Positions 45,544 through 54,975 of a stretch of 64,000 nucleotides of DNA are shown here, in pieces; within the stretch, counting starts at the first letter, position 1, and the number at the start of each line of letters is the position of its first letter. The position numbers and the translations under genes are program-made. Source of the DNA: BD2-11 clade cluster bacterium bin43 (GTDB lineage Bacteria > Gemmatimonadota > Gemmatimonadetes > Longimicrobiales > Gaopeijiaceae); assembly GCA_002238605.1 (NCBI GenBank), contig MPMR01000017.1:1-64000 (forward strand). Reading direction: 5' to 3'. Below the pieces are notes generated by a model, which was given only the letters and a program-made list of their open reading frames with translations, was not told the origin of the DNA and made no database searches.

Positions 45544-46764
45544 CAGGATCCAGGCGCGGTTCCGGCGCAGGGCCGCGAAGGGCAGGATCCAGAGCGCGTA
45601 CCATGGATGGAAGGTCGGCGAGAGCAGCAGCCCCGCCCCGAGAATCCAGAAGAGGGCCCGCTCGGCGTCGAAGTTGCGCAGCATCGCCCAGGCCACGACC
45701 GCGAGCACGAGCGCCCCGGACAGGTAGCGCGGCGCCATCGGCCCCGGCAGAACGGCTTCGATGACGGCGAACGCCCCCTCGTACGCGCGCCAGTGTTGCG
45801 CATAGGTGGCGAGGCCGGCCCAGAGCGCGGACCCCGCCTCGGCATAGGGAAGGTGGAAGAGGACCAGCACCGCCACGCACGCCGCGAGCAGGCGGAGCCC
45901 GTGGCGGCGGATGAGCGCCGGCAGCACGGCGATCGGCGCAAACTTGGTCAGGGTCGCGAGGGCCAGCACGGCCCCCATCGCCCAGGGCACCCAGGACCTC
46001 AATGCGAAACCCGCGCCGGAGGAGCCGGGATCGGCGTCGCCGGAAACGCGAACGGTGTCGGGCGCGTCCGGGGCGTCGGCGGCGGACCCGGTCCCGCGGG
46101 CGGGCAGGGCGAGGAAGACCAGGAGCACGAGGAGAAGGATCCCGAGTGACTCGAAGTGTCCGCTCCAGGCCGTCTCGACCACCAGCAGCGGCGACCACGC
46201 AAACAGGACGAGGGTACCGGCTACGGAGCGGCCGGTCCGGCGGGCCACCTTCGCCAGCAGCAGACAGGCCGCCAGGTCGGCGAGCGTCCACAGTGCCTTG
46301 AGTGCGAGCACCGACCCGCCGGCGAGCGCGCCCGCCGCGAAGACCACCTGGGCGAAGGGCGGGTAGATGGTGGAGATGGAGGGATTGTTGATGCGCGCGT
46401 GCCAGGCGGTGCGAATGGATTCCAGCTCGGGCGCATCCGGGGGGTACAGGTAGGGGTTGATGCCCGCCACCTGCACGTGCCCGTCCCAGAGGTAGCGGTA
46501 GATGTCGTCGGACAGAAACGGAACGCAGGGGAGTAGTACCACCCGGAAGAGGATGGCGAAGCCCCAGATGAGGCGGGTTTCGGCGCGCCCGCCGAACGCG
46601 GCGCGAGCTGCCCACCAGTAGACGGCGAACGCACCTGCAAGGAGCGCGAGGCGTGGAAACGGAACCCCGGCTTCGGGCCACCAGCCCGAAGCCGCAAGAA
46701 AAAGAAGTTCCAGGAGGCCGAGGACGATCAGCGGGCGCGCGCGGGCGCCGTGGAACCAGCTCAC
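45325..46764 (-). CDS. GT-C-fold polyprenol-dependent glycosyltransferase (mannosyltransferase/GT87-like)
   Basis: 479 residues with ~10 membrane helices. The conserved catalytic loop after the first helices is FLSDDIYRYLWDGHVQVAGI, then NPYLYPPD, and a later INNPSISTIYPPFAQV; these are typical of bacterial alpha-mannosyltransferases of the PIMT/MptB and DUF2029 types, which use a polyprenyl-phosphate mannose donor. It builds an envelope polysaccharide or lipid-linked glycan. Its start is 30 bases from that of the GT2 gene on the other strand and its last 219 bases overlap the end of the convergent GT2 gene. Confidence 0.82.
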   Translation of the reverse strand: MSWFHGARARPLIVLGLLELLFLAASGWWPEAGVPFPRLALLAGAFAVYWWAARAAFGGRAETRLIWGFAILFRVVLLPCVPFLSDDIYRYLWDGHVQVAGINPYLYPPDAPELESIRTAWHARINNPSISTIYPPFAQVVFAAGALAGGSVLALKALWTLADLAACLLLAKVARRTGRSVAGTLVLFAWSPLLVVETAWSGHFESLGILLLVLLVFLALPARGTGSAADAPDAPDTVRVSGDADPGSSGAGFALRSWVPWAMGAVLALATLTKFAPIAVLPALIRRHGLRLLAACVAVLVLFHLPYAEAGSALWAGLATYAQHWRAYEGAFAVIEAVLPGPMAPRYLSGALVLAVVAWAMLRNFDAERALFWILGAGLLLSPTFHPWYALWILPFAALRRNRAWILLSGLAFVTYRGLGPYLEIGEWPRPLWTVLLLWLPFYALLVWDARLPSRKLQAADPQAPVAQGEEQQERDGSV

Positions 46765-46794
46765 CGTTCCCGCCCTCCTGAGCGCCCGCCGGCC

Positions 46795-47529
46795 ATGACT
46801 CCTTCACCACAACCCCGGGCACCCTCCGTCACCGGCGCCGTGGCGGTGCTCATCCCCGCCCTCGACGAGGCACCGACCATCGGGTCCGTAATCGGCGCGC
46901 TGCCGGCCGGCCTGGTGGACGAAATCGTGGTCGCGGACAATGGCTCGCGGGACGCCACCCCCCGGATCGCGCGCGATCTGGGGGCGGTCGTGGTGGCCGA
47001 GCCGCGCCTGGGATACGGTTCCGCGTGCCTGGCCGGCATGCGGCACCTGGCCCGGCGGCCGCCGGCCATCGTGGTGTTCCTCGACGCGGACGGGAGCGAC
47101 GATCCCACCGGGCTGGCCCGGCTGATCGAACCCATCCGCTCGGGCGCCGCCGACATGGTGCTGGGGGTGCGCACCGGCGACCCGCCCGGCGTGCCGCTGC
47201 ACGCGCGCATGGGCAACCGGGTCGTGCTCACGTGCGCGCGCCTCCTCTTCGGCCTTCGCTTCCGCGACATGCCCCCCTTCCGCGCCATCCGCTACGATCG
47301 CCTGTGCGAGCTGCACATGGATGACCGCGACTGGGGCTGGACCCTGCAGATGCAGATCCGCGCCGGCCGCCTCCGCCAGCGCATCGTCGAGATCGACGTC
47401 CCGTACACTCGCCGGACAGGGGGTGTTTCCAAGATCAGCGGCACGCTGAGCGGTTCCCTCAAGGCCGGCGGCAAGATGTTCTACACTCTCGCCCGCGAGA
47501 GACTGATGTCCGTGAGACGATACAGATGA
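46795..47529 (+). CDS. Family 2 glycosyltransferase (polyprenyl-phosphate sugar synthase-like)
   Basis: 244 residues from the ATG at 46795. GT2 GT-A fold: VAVLIPALDEAPTIGSVIGA, EIVVADNGSRDATPRIARD, VVVAEPRLGYGSACLAGMRH, VVFLDADGSDDPTGLARLIE (DxD), and GWTLQMQIRAGRLRQRIVEI with DVPYTRRTGGVSKIS. It resembles dolichyl/polyprenyl-phosphate glucose or mannose synthases, which would give the activated sugar to the neighbouring GT-C enzyme. No membrane anchor is present. It overlaps the GDH gene by 4 bases (ATGA). Confidence 0.85.
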   Translation: MTPSPQPRAPSVTGAVAVLIPALDEAPTIGSVIGALPAGLVDEIVVADNGSRDATPRIARDLGAVVVAEPRLGYGSACLAGMRHLARRPPAIVVFLDADGSDDPTGLARLIEPIRSGAADMVLGVRTGDPPGVPLHARMGNRVVLTCARLLFGLRFRDMPPFRAIRYDRLCELHMDDRDWGWTLQMQIRAGRLRQRIVEIDVPYTRRTGGVSKISGTLSGSLKAGGKMFYTLARERLMSVRRYR

Positions 47530-50500
47530 ACCACACCGATACCGAAGTCATGTCGCGCGCGCGGAACACATCCGCCGTCATCGACGATGTCCGCAGCCGC
47601 CTGAAGCGCGTCCTCCCCCACGGGGACGCCGACCTCGCGGCGGATTTCGCGGCGCTCTTCCTCGCCCGGGCGCCCGCCCACTATCTCCGCGAGCGGAGCC
47701 CGGTGGAGCTCGCGCGGGCGACCGCGGACGCCTTCGCGTTCCTCCGGGAGAGCCGCCCGGACCGGGTGGACGTGCGCGTCTTCAACCCCGCCACGGAGCC
47801 GGAAGGGCGGCGGGCTCCCGTGACCGTGATCCGCACCAACGTGGGCGAGCGCCCCTTCATCGTGGACTCGATCCGCGAGTATCTGCACTCGCGCGATCTG
47901 ACCATCGAGCACTTCATCTACCCGCTGCTGGGCATCGTGCGTCACGACGACCGCATCCTGCGCATCGTACCGCCCGGCGACGCGGAGGAGCGGGAATCCC
48001 TCATCCACTGCGAAATCTCGCGCGTGACCGATCCCGCCGTCATCGAGTCGCTTCAGGAGGAACTGGAGCACCGCCTCGAGGACGTGGTGCGCGCCACAGA
48101 CGACTTCCGGCCCATGCTGGGTGCGCTGGACGACACGATGCGGCGCCTCGAGACGCGATCCCGCGAGCTGCCCCTGCTCGGGGACCGGCTCGACGAGATC
48201 CGGGCCTTTCTCGCGTGGCTGCGCGACGACGGCTTCGTCTTCCTGGGGCACCGGCGCTACGACATCGCCGACGACCCCGGCACCGGCGAGCCCTTCGTGA
48301 TGGTGGAGCGCGGTTCCGGACTCGGCATCCTGCGCGGGGAAGAGCGTTCGGGCTACGTGAACCCGGTCCCCCTGGCTTCCATGCCCGACACCCTGCGGCA
48401 GCTGCTCGCCGACGGTCCCCTGCTGCTTATCGGCAAGACCAACGCCTGTTCCACCGTGCACCGGCTGGCGCACATGGACTACATCGGCGTCAAGAAGCTG
48501 GATCCCGAGGGGCGGCAGGTGGGAGAGGAGCGCTTTCTGGGGCTCTTCACCTCGAAGGCGTACGGCGACCACGCGGACCGGATCCCAATCCTGCGCCAGA
48601 AGCTGCGTCGCATTCTGGAGGACGCCGGCGCCCAGGAGGGGGCGCACGACTACAAGGAGATCAACACGATCTTCAACTCGATGCCGAAGGAGGAGCTCTT
48701 CCTCGGTTCGGAACGGGAAATCGCCAAGGACATCAGAACGGCGCTGACCTCGTACCACACCACCGGGGTTCAGGTGACCCGCCGGGAGGATCCGCTCCGC
48801 CGGGGAGCCTCGTTCATGGTCATCATCCCGCGCGAGAAGTTCTCCGCCAAGGCGCGCAAGGCGATCGAGTCCGCGTTCGTCGACGTCCTCGACGGCGAGG
48901 TCCTCAACTATCACCTGGCGATGGGCGGCGGAGAGCAGGCCCGGCTCCACTTCTACCTGAGGGTGCGTCCCGAGCTGCTGGACGTCGTCACCGATGTGGA
49001 GCTCAAGCGGCTCGTGCAGGAGCTCACGCGCGACTGGACCGATCGGGTGGCCGACGAGCTGGGGCAGGTCAGGCCGCGCAACGAGGCGCGTCGCCTCGCC
49101 CGCCGCTACGCCACCGGCTTCGGCGCGGACTACCGGGCCGTCGCGGACCCCGACGCAGCCGCCCGCGACATCCTTCAGCTCGAGACGATGGTTGCCGACG
49201 GGCGCAACCTGTCCATCGCCCTTTCCAACCCGGAGCAAAGCGCCGTGGCGCCGGGTGACCGCGTGACCGAGCTGCGACTCTACCGGCTCGGCCCCCGCCT
49301 GGTTCTGTCGCACTTCATGCCCACGCTCGAGAACGCGGGACTGCGGGTGATCGCGGAGAAACCGGCCCAGCTCAGGGGATCCGGCGTGCCCGAAGGAGCG
49401 GTCCACACCTTCGCCGTCCAGACCGCCGGGAAGTCGCCGCTCGACCTCGGGGAGGCCGGCCCTCCCCTGGTGGACGCCATCCTGGCGGTGAGCGCCGGCG
49501 ACGCCACCAACGACCGGCTCAACGCCCTGGTGCCGGCCGCCGGCCTGGCCTGGCGGGAAGTCGAAGTGCTGCGCGCCTACTCCAGCTACGCCTTCCAGCT
49601 CGGCGCGGTGCCGAGCAGGGATTCCATCGTCGACGCCCTGCTCAACTATCCCCGCATCGCCCGGCTGCTCTTCGCCTTCTTCGCGACCCGCTTCCAGCCC
49701 GCGGAACGGGCGCGCGCGCGCCGGGAGGCCGACATGGAAGCGATGCGCGCGAAGCTGCTCGCCGCCCTGGACGACGTATATCTGCTGAGCGACGACCGTG
49801 CCCTGCGCCACCTGTTGACGCTGATCGACGCCACGGTGCGCACCAACTACTACGCGACCGGGGGCAGCACGCCGACGCGGCGGTCGGGCGGTGTCCCGTA
49901 CATGTCGTTCAAGGTGATGGCGCGCGCGATGACGTCGCTGACCCGGACCTCCCTGCTCTGCGAGGCGTGGGTGCGCTCGGCCCGGATGGAGGGGGTGCAT
50001 CTGAGAGGGGCGCGTGTCGCCCGGGGCGGCATCCGCTACAGCGACCGCCCGGACGACTTCCGCACCGAGGTGCTGGGGCTCGCGGAAACGCAGATCGTCA
50101 AGAACTCGGTGATCGTCCCCGCCGGCTCCAAGGGCGGCTTCGTCATCCTCGACCAGCCGTCGCTTTCCGTCGCGATCCACAGCGAGGTGAAACGGCAGTA
50201 CCGCACGCTGATGCGGGGGCTCCTCGACCTGACCGACAACCTCGGCCAGGGCGAACCGGTCCCGCCCGACGGCGTGGTCAGCTACGACGACCCCGACCCA
50301 TACCTGGTGGTGGCCGCCGACAAGGGCACCGCGAGCTTCTCCGATGTCGCGAACGCGGTGGCGGACGACTACGGCTTCTGGCTGGGCGACGCCTTCGCCT
50401 CCGGGGGCTCGAACGGATACGACCACAAGGAGCTGGCGATTACCGCGCGCGGCGCGTGGGAGTGCGTCAAGCGCCACTTCCGCGAGATGGGCAAGGACAT

Positions 50501-52451
50501 TCAGTCGGAGCCGTTCACCGTCGTCGGCATCGGCGACATGAGCGGCGACGTGTTCGGCAACGGCATGCTGCTGTCGCCATCCATCAGGCTGATCGCGGCC
50601 TTCGACCACCGCCACATCTTCATCGATCCCGATCCCGATCCGCGCACATCCTTCGAGGAGAGGGAGAGGCTGTTCCACAAGCCCGGCTCCTCGTGGGCGG
50701 ATTACGACGCCGGCGTGATGAGCCCCGGCGGCATCGTCGTGCGGCGCGGTTCGAAGGAGGTCGAACTCTCTCCGGAGGCGCGCAGGGCCCTGGGCATTTC
50801 GGGAGATCCCGGAAAGGTGAGCGGCGAGGAGCTGGTCCGGCTCGTGCTCCAGGCCGAGGCCGAGCTGTTCTGGAACGGGGGAATCGGCACCTACGTGAAG
50901 GGGTCGGACGAGACGCACGCGGACGTCGCCGACCCCTCCAACATCCCGGTGCGGGTGGACGCGAGCGAGCTTCGCTTCAAGGTCGTGGGCGAGGGCGGCA
51001 ATCTCGGGCTCACGCAGAGGGCGCGCATCGAGTTCGCGCTGGCCGGCGGACGGCTGAACGTGGACGCGCTCGACAATTCGGGGGGCGTTTCGCTGTCCGA
51101 CCGCGAGGTCAACCTCAAGATCCTGCTCAACGCGGTGGTGGAGGAGGGGCGCATGACCGTGGTGGAGCGCAACCGCATGCTGCGCGACCTGGCGGATACC
51201 GTCTCCGAGCTGGTGCTTCTCGACAATGCCTCGCAAAGCCTGGCGGTGTCGCTCGACCTGGAGCGGGCCCGCGAGGGGGTCGACGACTTTCGCCAGCTCA
51301 TCTCGGAGCTGGAGAGGGACGGCTTCTTCGACCGTTCCCGCGAGGATCTGCCCACCTGGGAGCAGCTGCTCGAACGCGACGGGACCGGCTCCCGCCTGAC
51401 CCGGCCGGAGCTGTGCGTCCTGCTCGCCCACGCCAAGCTCCACCTGATGCGCCGCCTGCTCAAGGGGACGCTCATCGACGACCCGGTCGCGAGCGGCTAC
51501 CTGGCGCGCTACTTCCCGCGGGCGGCCCTGAACGCCGCGGGGAAATCCGGGTTGGCTGCCCACCGGCTGGGGCGCGAAATCGTCGCCAGCCAGCTCACCA
51601 ATGATCTGGTGGACCTGATGGGCGCCGGATTCGTGCATCGCATGATGCGGGACTCGGGCGCTTCCGCGGACGAGGTGGCGCGGGCCTGGCTGGTGGCTTC
51701 CCGGCTCTCGGGACACCGGCAGCTCCTCGCGGACCTGCGGGAGCAGGAGCGCGAGGCCGGGACGATGGTCGCGCACCGCTGGTACGTCGGGCTCGGCCGG
51801 GTGCTGGACCGCACGACCCGATGGGTGCTGGGCAATGCCGGGCGCGAGGAAATCGATAGCCTGGTCGGCGGGAACTTCGGTACCCTGCGCGAGCTGCAGC
51901 GCATCTTCCCCGACGTGGTGAGCGGGGAGGACCGGCTGACCTTCGAGCGCCTGGTGTCGGCGATTCAGGAGGTCGGGCCGGGGGCGGACATCGCGCCCGC
52001 GCTGGCCACACTGCGCTTCCTGGACCAGCTCATGGACATCCTGCGCGTGGCCCGCGACACCGGGACCGCGCCGGTGTACGCGGCGCGGGCCTATTACGCG
52101 GTGTCGGAACTGCTGGAGATCCCCTGGCTCCGCCAGGCGATCGACGAGTGCGCGCGGGACGAGCGCTGGGAGCAGCGCGCCGCGCGGGCGCTCAACGACG
52201 ACCTGACGCGCGCGCACCACCGGATCGCCAACTTCTCGGCGGCTGCGGCGGCCGGGCGGGACGCCCAGGCCGGCGGCGTGGCGCATGTCCTGACCGCGTT
52301 GCGCAGCCGGGAGGTGGCCTACTTCGGCGAGCTGCTCACCGAGTTACGCGCCGAGACCACCCTCACCCTGTCCGGCCTGGCCGTGGCGGTGCGCGCCATC
52401 ATGGTGCTCTCGGAGCGCACCGGGGAAGGCGCGGACGAGGGCGAACCCTAG
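47526..52451 (+). CDS. gdhB: NAD-specific glutamate dehydrogenase, large (GDH2/180 kDa) type
   Basis: 1641 residues, matching the ~180 kDa L-GDH class. It oxidises glutamate to 2-oxoglutarate and ammonia with NAD+. N-terminal ACT-like regulatory parts (GERPFIVDSIREYLHSRD, WLRDDGFVFLGHRRYD, YKEINTIFNSMPKEELFLGS) precede the catalytic domain at ~820-1330: EGVHLRGARVARGGIRYSDR, IVPAGSKGGFVI, DPDPYLVVAADKGTASFSD, FASGGSNGYDHKELAITARG and VVGIGDMSGDVFGNGMLLSP. A long C-terminal helical region follows. It feeds 2-oxoglutarate to the TCA cycle and thus sucA. The 1600-residue antisense frame is a composition artefact. Confidence 0.95.
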   Translation: MNHTDTEVMSRARNTSAVIDDVRSRLKRVLPHGDADLAADFAALFLARAPAHYLRERSPVELARATADAFAFLRESRPDRVDVRVFNPATEPEGRRAPVTVIRTNVGERPFIVDSIREYLHSRDLTIEHFIYPLLGIVRHDDRILRIVPPGDAEERESLIHCEISRVTDPAVIESLQEELEHRLEDVVRATDDFRPMLGALDDTMRRLETRSRELPLLGDRLDEIRAFLAWLRDDGFVFLGHRRYDIADDPGTGEPFVMVERGSGLGILRGEERSGYVNPVPLASMPDTLRQLLADGPLLLIGKTNACSTVHRLAHMDYIGVKKLDPEGRQVGEERFLGLFTSKAYGDHADRIPILRQKLRRILEDAGAQEGAHDYKEINTIFNSMPKEELFLGSEREIAKDIRTALTSYHTTGVQVTRREDPLRRGASFMVIIPREKFSAKARKAIESAFVDVLDGEVLNYHLAMGGGEQARLHFYLRVRPELLDVVTDVELKRLVQELTRDWTDRVADELGQVRPRNEARRLARRYATGFGADYRAVADPDAAARDILQLETMVADGRNLSIALSNPEQSAVAPGDRVTELRLYRLGPRLVLSHFMPTLENAGLRVIAEKPAQLRGSGVPEGAVHTFAVQTAGKSPLDLGEAGPPLVDAILAVSAGDATNDRLNALVPAAGLAWREVEVLRAYSSYAFQLGAVPSRDSIVDALLNYPRIARLLFAFFATRFQPAERARARREADMEAMRAKLLAALDDVYLLSDDRALRHLLTLIDATVRTNYYATGGSTPTRRSGGVPYMSFKVMARAMTSLTRTSLLCEAWVRSARMEGVHLRGARVARGGIRYSDRPDDFRTEVLGLAETQIVKNSVIVPAGSKGGFVILDQPSLSVAIHSEVKRQYRTLMRGLLDLTDNLGQGEPVPPDGVVSYDDPDPYLVVAADKGTASFSDVANAVADDYGFWLGDAFASGGSNGYDHKELAITARGAWECVKRHFREMGKDIQSEPFTVVGIGDMSGDVFGNGMLLSPSIRLIAAFDHRHIFIDPDPDPRTSFEERERLFHKPGSSWADYDAGVMSPGGIVVRRGSKEVELSPEARRALGISGDPGKVSGEELVRLVLQAEAELFWNGGIGTYVKGSDETHADVADPSNIPVRVDASELRFKVVGEGGNLGLTQRARIEFALAGGRLNVDALDNSGGVSLSDREVNLKILLNAVVEEGRMTVVERNRMLRDLADTVSELVLLDNASQSLAVSLDLERAREGVDDFRQLISELERDGFFDRSREDLPTWEQLLERDGTGSRLTRPELCVLLAHAKLHLMRRLLKGTLIDDPVASGYLARYFPRAALNAAGKSGLAAHRLGREIVASQLTNDLVDLMGAGFVHRMMRDSGASADEVARAWLVASRLSGHRQLLADLREQEREAGTMVAHRWYVGLGRVLDRTTRWVLGNAGREEIDSLVGGNFGTLRELQRIFPDVVSGEDRLTFERLVSAIQEVGPGADIAPALATLRFLDQLMDILRVARDTGTAPVYAARAYYAVSELLEIPWLRQAIDECARDERWEQRAARALNDDLTRAHHRIANFSAAAAAGRDAQAGGVAHVLTALRSREVAYFGELLTELRAETTLTLSGLAVAVRAIMVLSERTGEGADEGEP

Positions 52452-52527
52452 CCCGGATTCCTCACGCAGTCAGCCCGCGGACGAACTTCTCCCGGCGGTC
52501 GAGCGCGGATTCGCCCGGGGACTGCCC

Positions 52528-53262
52528 CTATGCGATGCGGTCGATGTAGTCGTCCATGGCCGCGAGCACCTTCACGACCGCCGACGTGCCTTCCGCCGCG
52601 GTGATGTCGGCCGCAAAGTCGAACAGCATTTTGCGAACGGCTCCGCGGTCGAGGCCGGCGGGGGGCGCCCCGGCGGCCGGGGGCGGGGGGGGCGGGGGGG
52701 GGGGCGGGGGGGGCGGGGCCTTGATGCCGGCCGCCGCATCCGCCGCCCGACGAGCGGCCCGCTTCACCTGAAGCGGATAGCGCGCGTGGAACTGGCGCTT
52801 GGTCAAGTCGGCGATTCCCGCGTTCAACTTGACCGCGCCGGCGCGCAATTCGTCCACCGAAACGTCGGGATTGTCCTTCAGCTGTCCCTCGACCCAGCTC
52901 ATGACCTCGGCGTCCGTCGTCGTCTTGCTCTTGGCCGGCGCCGGGGCCGGGGCCGGGGCCGGAGCCTCCGCGGGTGCGGCTTCGGCGGCTTCGGCGGCTT
53001 CGGGGGCGGCGTCCGCGGCGGCTTCGGCGGTAGCCTCCGCGGCCTCGGCGGCCGCTTCCGCCGCGGCGGCCGCTGCAGCAGCCCTGCTGGCCCGCCGCTT
53101 CACCTGAAGCGGATATCGCGCATGGAACTGGCGCTTGTTCAGTTCGGCTACATCGGGCTGAAGGATCTTCGCGCCCTCGAACAGCTCATCCACCGTAACT
53201 TCCGGATTGTCCTGCAGTTGCTCCTCAACCCAACCCATAACTTCAGCGTCTGTCGCGACCAT
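52528..53262 (-). CDS. Protein with a duplicated ~50-residue domain, Ala/Pro-rich linkers and homopolymeric Pro tract
   Basis: 244 residues. A domain occurs twice: residues 3-56 start DAEVMGWVEEQLQDNPEV and residues ~116-170 start DAEVMSWVEGQLKDNPDV; both then contain VDEL, a GA segment and KRQFHARYPLQVKR. Between them lies an Ala/Glu/Pro-rich linker (AAAEAAAEAAEATAEAAADA, APAPAPAPAPAK). A tract of 14 prolines, coded by near-continuous C, follows the second copy, then a C-terminal helix (GLDRGAVRKMLFDFAADITA) that ends MDDYIDRIA. I do not recognise the domain. The basic KRQFHARYPLQVKR ends suggest nucleic-acid or phosphate binding. Confidence 0.75.
   Translation of the reverse strand: MVATDAEVMGWVEEQLQDNPEVTVDELFEGAKILQPDVAELNKRQFHARYPLQVKRRASRAAAAAAAAEAAAEAAEATAEAAADAAPEAAEAAEAAPAEAPAPAPAPAPAKSKTTTDAEVMSWVEGQLKDNPDVSVDELRAGAVKLNAGIADLTKRQFHARYPLQVKRAARRAADAAAGIKAPPPPPPPPPPPPPAAGAPPAGLDRGAVRKMLFDFAADITAAEGTSAVVKVLAAMDDYIDRIA
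52670..52722 (+). repeat. G-rich near-homopolymer (Pro-coding on minus)
   Basis: Runs of G broken by single C over about 50 bases; on the minus strand they are CCC codons for the polyproline tract. This is the second long G/C run in the window, after that in sucA. Confidence 0.85.
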
Positions 53263-53411
53263 CGATCAACTCTCCCCATGATGTGACGATTTGAACAGCC
53301 AGGAATCGGTTGCCAGCGCAAACGATAAGGTGTGGCAAAGTGATGCGCAATATCCCTCAGTGCTGACAGGAATATGATTCCGCGACGAACGGCGTCCCAG
53401 TGTCCCCGGAT

Positions 53412-54962
53412 TCAGAAATCAATGACGACGGCGAGTCCGAAGGTCTCCTCGAAAAGGTCTTTCTTCTGTGCCACGGTCCAGCGCTCCAGCAGCACGTCGC
53501 CATCGCATTCGGCGCTCAATCGAAGGCTGCGCCCCTCCGGCGTGGCCGTGACCGAGCGGATCAGCTGGCGACGCTGCCGGTCCAGTCCGTCCACCAGGCG
53601 CAGAATCGCGCCCAGGTGGTCGACCAGCACGCGGTCCCTGGGGGAGAGCGACGTGTAGCGCCGGTGATGCGACCTGGGATGGCTCTTGCGATGGTAGCGC
53701 GCGACGTTGCCCACAATCGCCATCTCGCGCGGTGAAAGACCCGGTATTTCCGAGTTGCCGAGAATATAGAGCGTGTGCTTGTGGTGCTTCTTCATCGCGA
53801 CGAACACGCCGATATCGTGGAGGATCGCCGCGACTTTCAGGAGATGCCGCGCATGGGGCCCCTGACCGTGCAGGGACCGGAGCTGGTCGAAGACGCTGAC
53901 CGCCAGCCTGGCGACATGACGGCCGTGGGCCTCGTCGAACATGTAGCGGCGCCCGAACGACACCGCCGCCTGGGTGAGCTGCTTCTCCTGCCGGGTGTAG
54001 TTGGTGGCCCTGGAATTCAGGTCGGCCATCAGGTCGAGCGTGACGCCTTCCTTGACTCCGATATGGGGCACCAGGATCTCGCGGGTGCCGGTGAGCTCCG
54101 CCAGTCGCCTGAAGACTACGGCGGCCGGCAATATGACGTCGGCGCGGTCGTGCCTCAGCCCCAGTTGTTCGATGCGCTCCGAGTACGACAGTCGCGCGAG
54201 CAGCCCGATGGCGGAATCGAGGCCCGAGACGGGCAGCCTGCTGACGCCGTCCTTGCGCTTGCCGGGGGCGGCCAGCGCGGCCAGGGCTTCGATGTTGCCT
54301 CCGCAGCCGATGAACCCGGTCGGCTGCCAGTATTGCGCCGGCGCCGGAATGTTCAATACCGCCACATACTCGGAGAGGAGTCTCTGAAATGCTCCGGGCT
54401 CGTCCCCGGGCTCCGCCAGCCGTTCCAGCAGACGCACCGAACCCATGGAGTGGGTTTCGCTCCACAGCATGCCCGAGTCGTCCACCAGGGAGAGCTCGAC
54501 GCTGCCGCCGCCCAGATCCACGAGCAGCCAGCGGCCGCCTTCCAGGCCGATGCGCCCCGCCACCGCAAGGTGCACCAGCCTCGCCTCCTCGGATCCGGTA
54601 ATGGCCTTCAGCCGAATCCCGGTCTCGCGCTCGATGCGCTCGACGAGGAGTGGCCCGTTGCGCGCCTCGCGCACGGCACTGGTCGCGACCGCCCGATAGT
54701 GCTCGATGTCGAATTGCTTCAGGTACTTCCGAAAGCGCTGGAAGGCCTCGACGGTCGCATCCATGGTCTCGGGAGCCAGCCGTCCGGTGAGGAAGACCTG
54801 GTGACCAAGCCGAATCGGCACCCGTTCCGAGTGAAGCGCGGTGTATTTTTCCGGCGTGGTGAACTCCACGGCCATGAACCGGATCGCGTTCGATCCCGTG
54901 TCGACGCACGCAAGCCGGATCGGGAATTCGACCTGTGCCTCGGGGCCGTTCTGATTCGTCAT
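53412..54962 (-). CDS. Exopolyphosphatase / Ppx-GppA phosphatase family protein
   Basis: 516 residues. ASKHA ATPase domain 1 has DTGSNAIRFMAVEF (phosphate-1), VATSAVREARN, LLVDLGGGSVELSLVDDSGM (phosphate-2) and FIGCGGNIEALAALA. The C-terminal part from ~300 is an HD-type domain (RYMFDEAHGRHVARLAVSVF, AAILHDIGVFVAMKKHHKHT). The enzyme degrades polyphosphate or pppGpp; which is not determinable. It follows lutC by 13 bases on the same strand. Complete and full length. Confidence 0.9.
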   Translation of the reverse strand: MTNQNGPEAQVEFPIRLACVDTGSNAIRFMAVEFTTPEKYTALHSERVPIRLGHQVFLTGRLAPETMDATVEAFQRFRKYLKQFDIEHYRAVATSAVREARNGPLLVERIERETGIRLKAITGSEEARLVHLAVAGRIGLEGGRWLLVDLGGGSVELSLVDDSGMLWSETHSMGSVRLLERLAEPGDEPGAFQRLLSEYVAVLNIPAPAQYWQPTGFIGCGGNIEALAALAAPGKRKDGVSRLPVSGLDSAIGLLARLSYSERIEQLGLRHDRADVILPAAVVFRRLAELTGTREILVPHIGVKEGVTLDLMADLNSRATNYTRQEKQLTQAAVSFGRRYMFDEAHGRHVARLAVSVFDQLRSLHGQGPHARHLLKVAAILHDIGVFVAMKKHHKHTLYILGNSEIPGLSPREMAIVGNVARYHRKSHPRSHHRRYTSLSPRDRVLVDHLGAILRLVDGLDRQRRQLIRSVTATPEGRSLRLSAECDGDVLLERWTVAQKKDLFEETFGLAVVIDF

Positions 54963-54975
54963 TGCGGACGCCTGG

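Noticed and set aside
47481-52286. A 1601-residue open frame antisense to glutamate dehydrogenase
   Set aside because: It is the codon shadow of a GC-rich gene (Asp/His/Val/Gly/Arg-rich, no domain). The plus-strand GDH is unmistakable.
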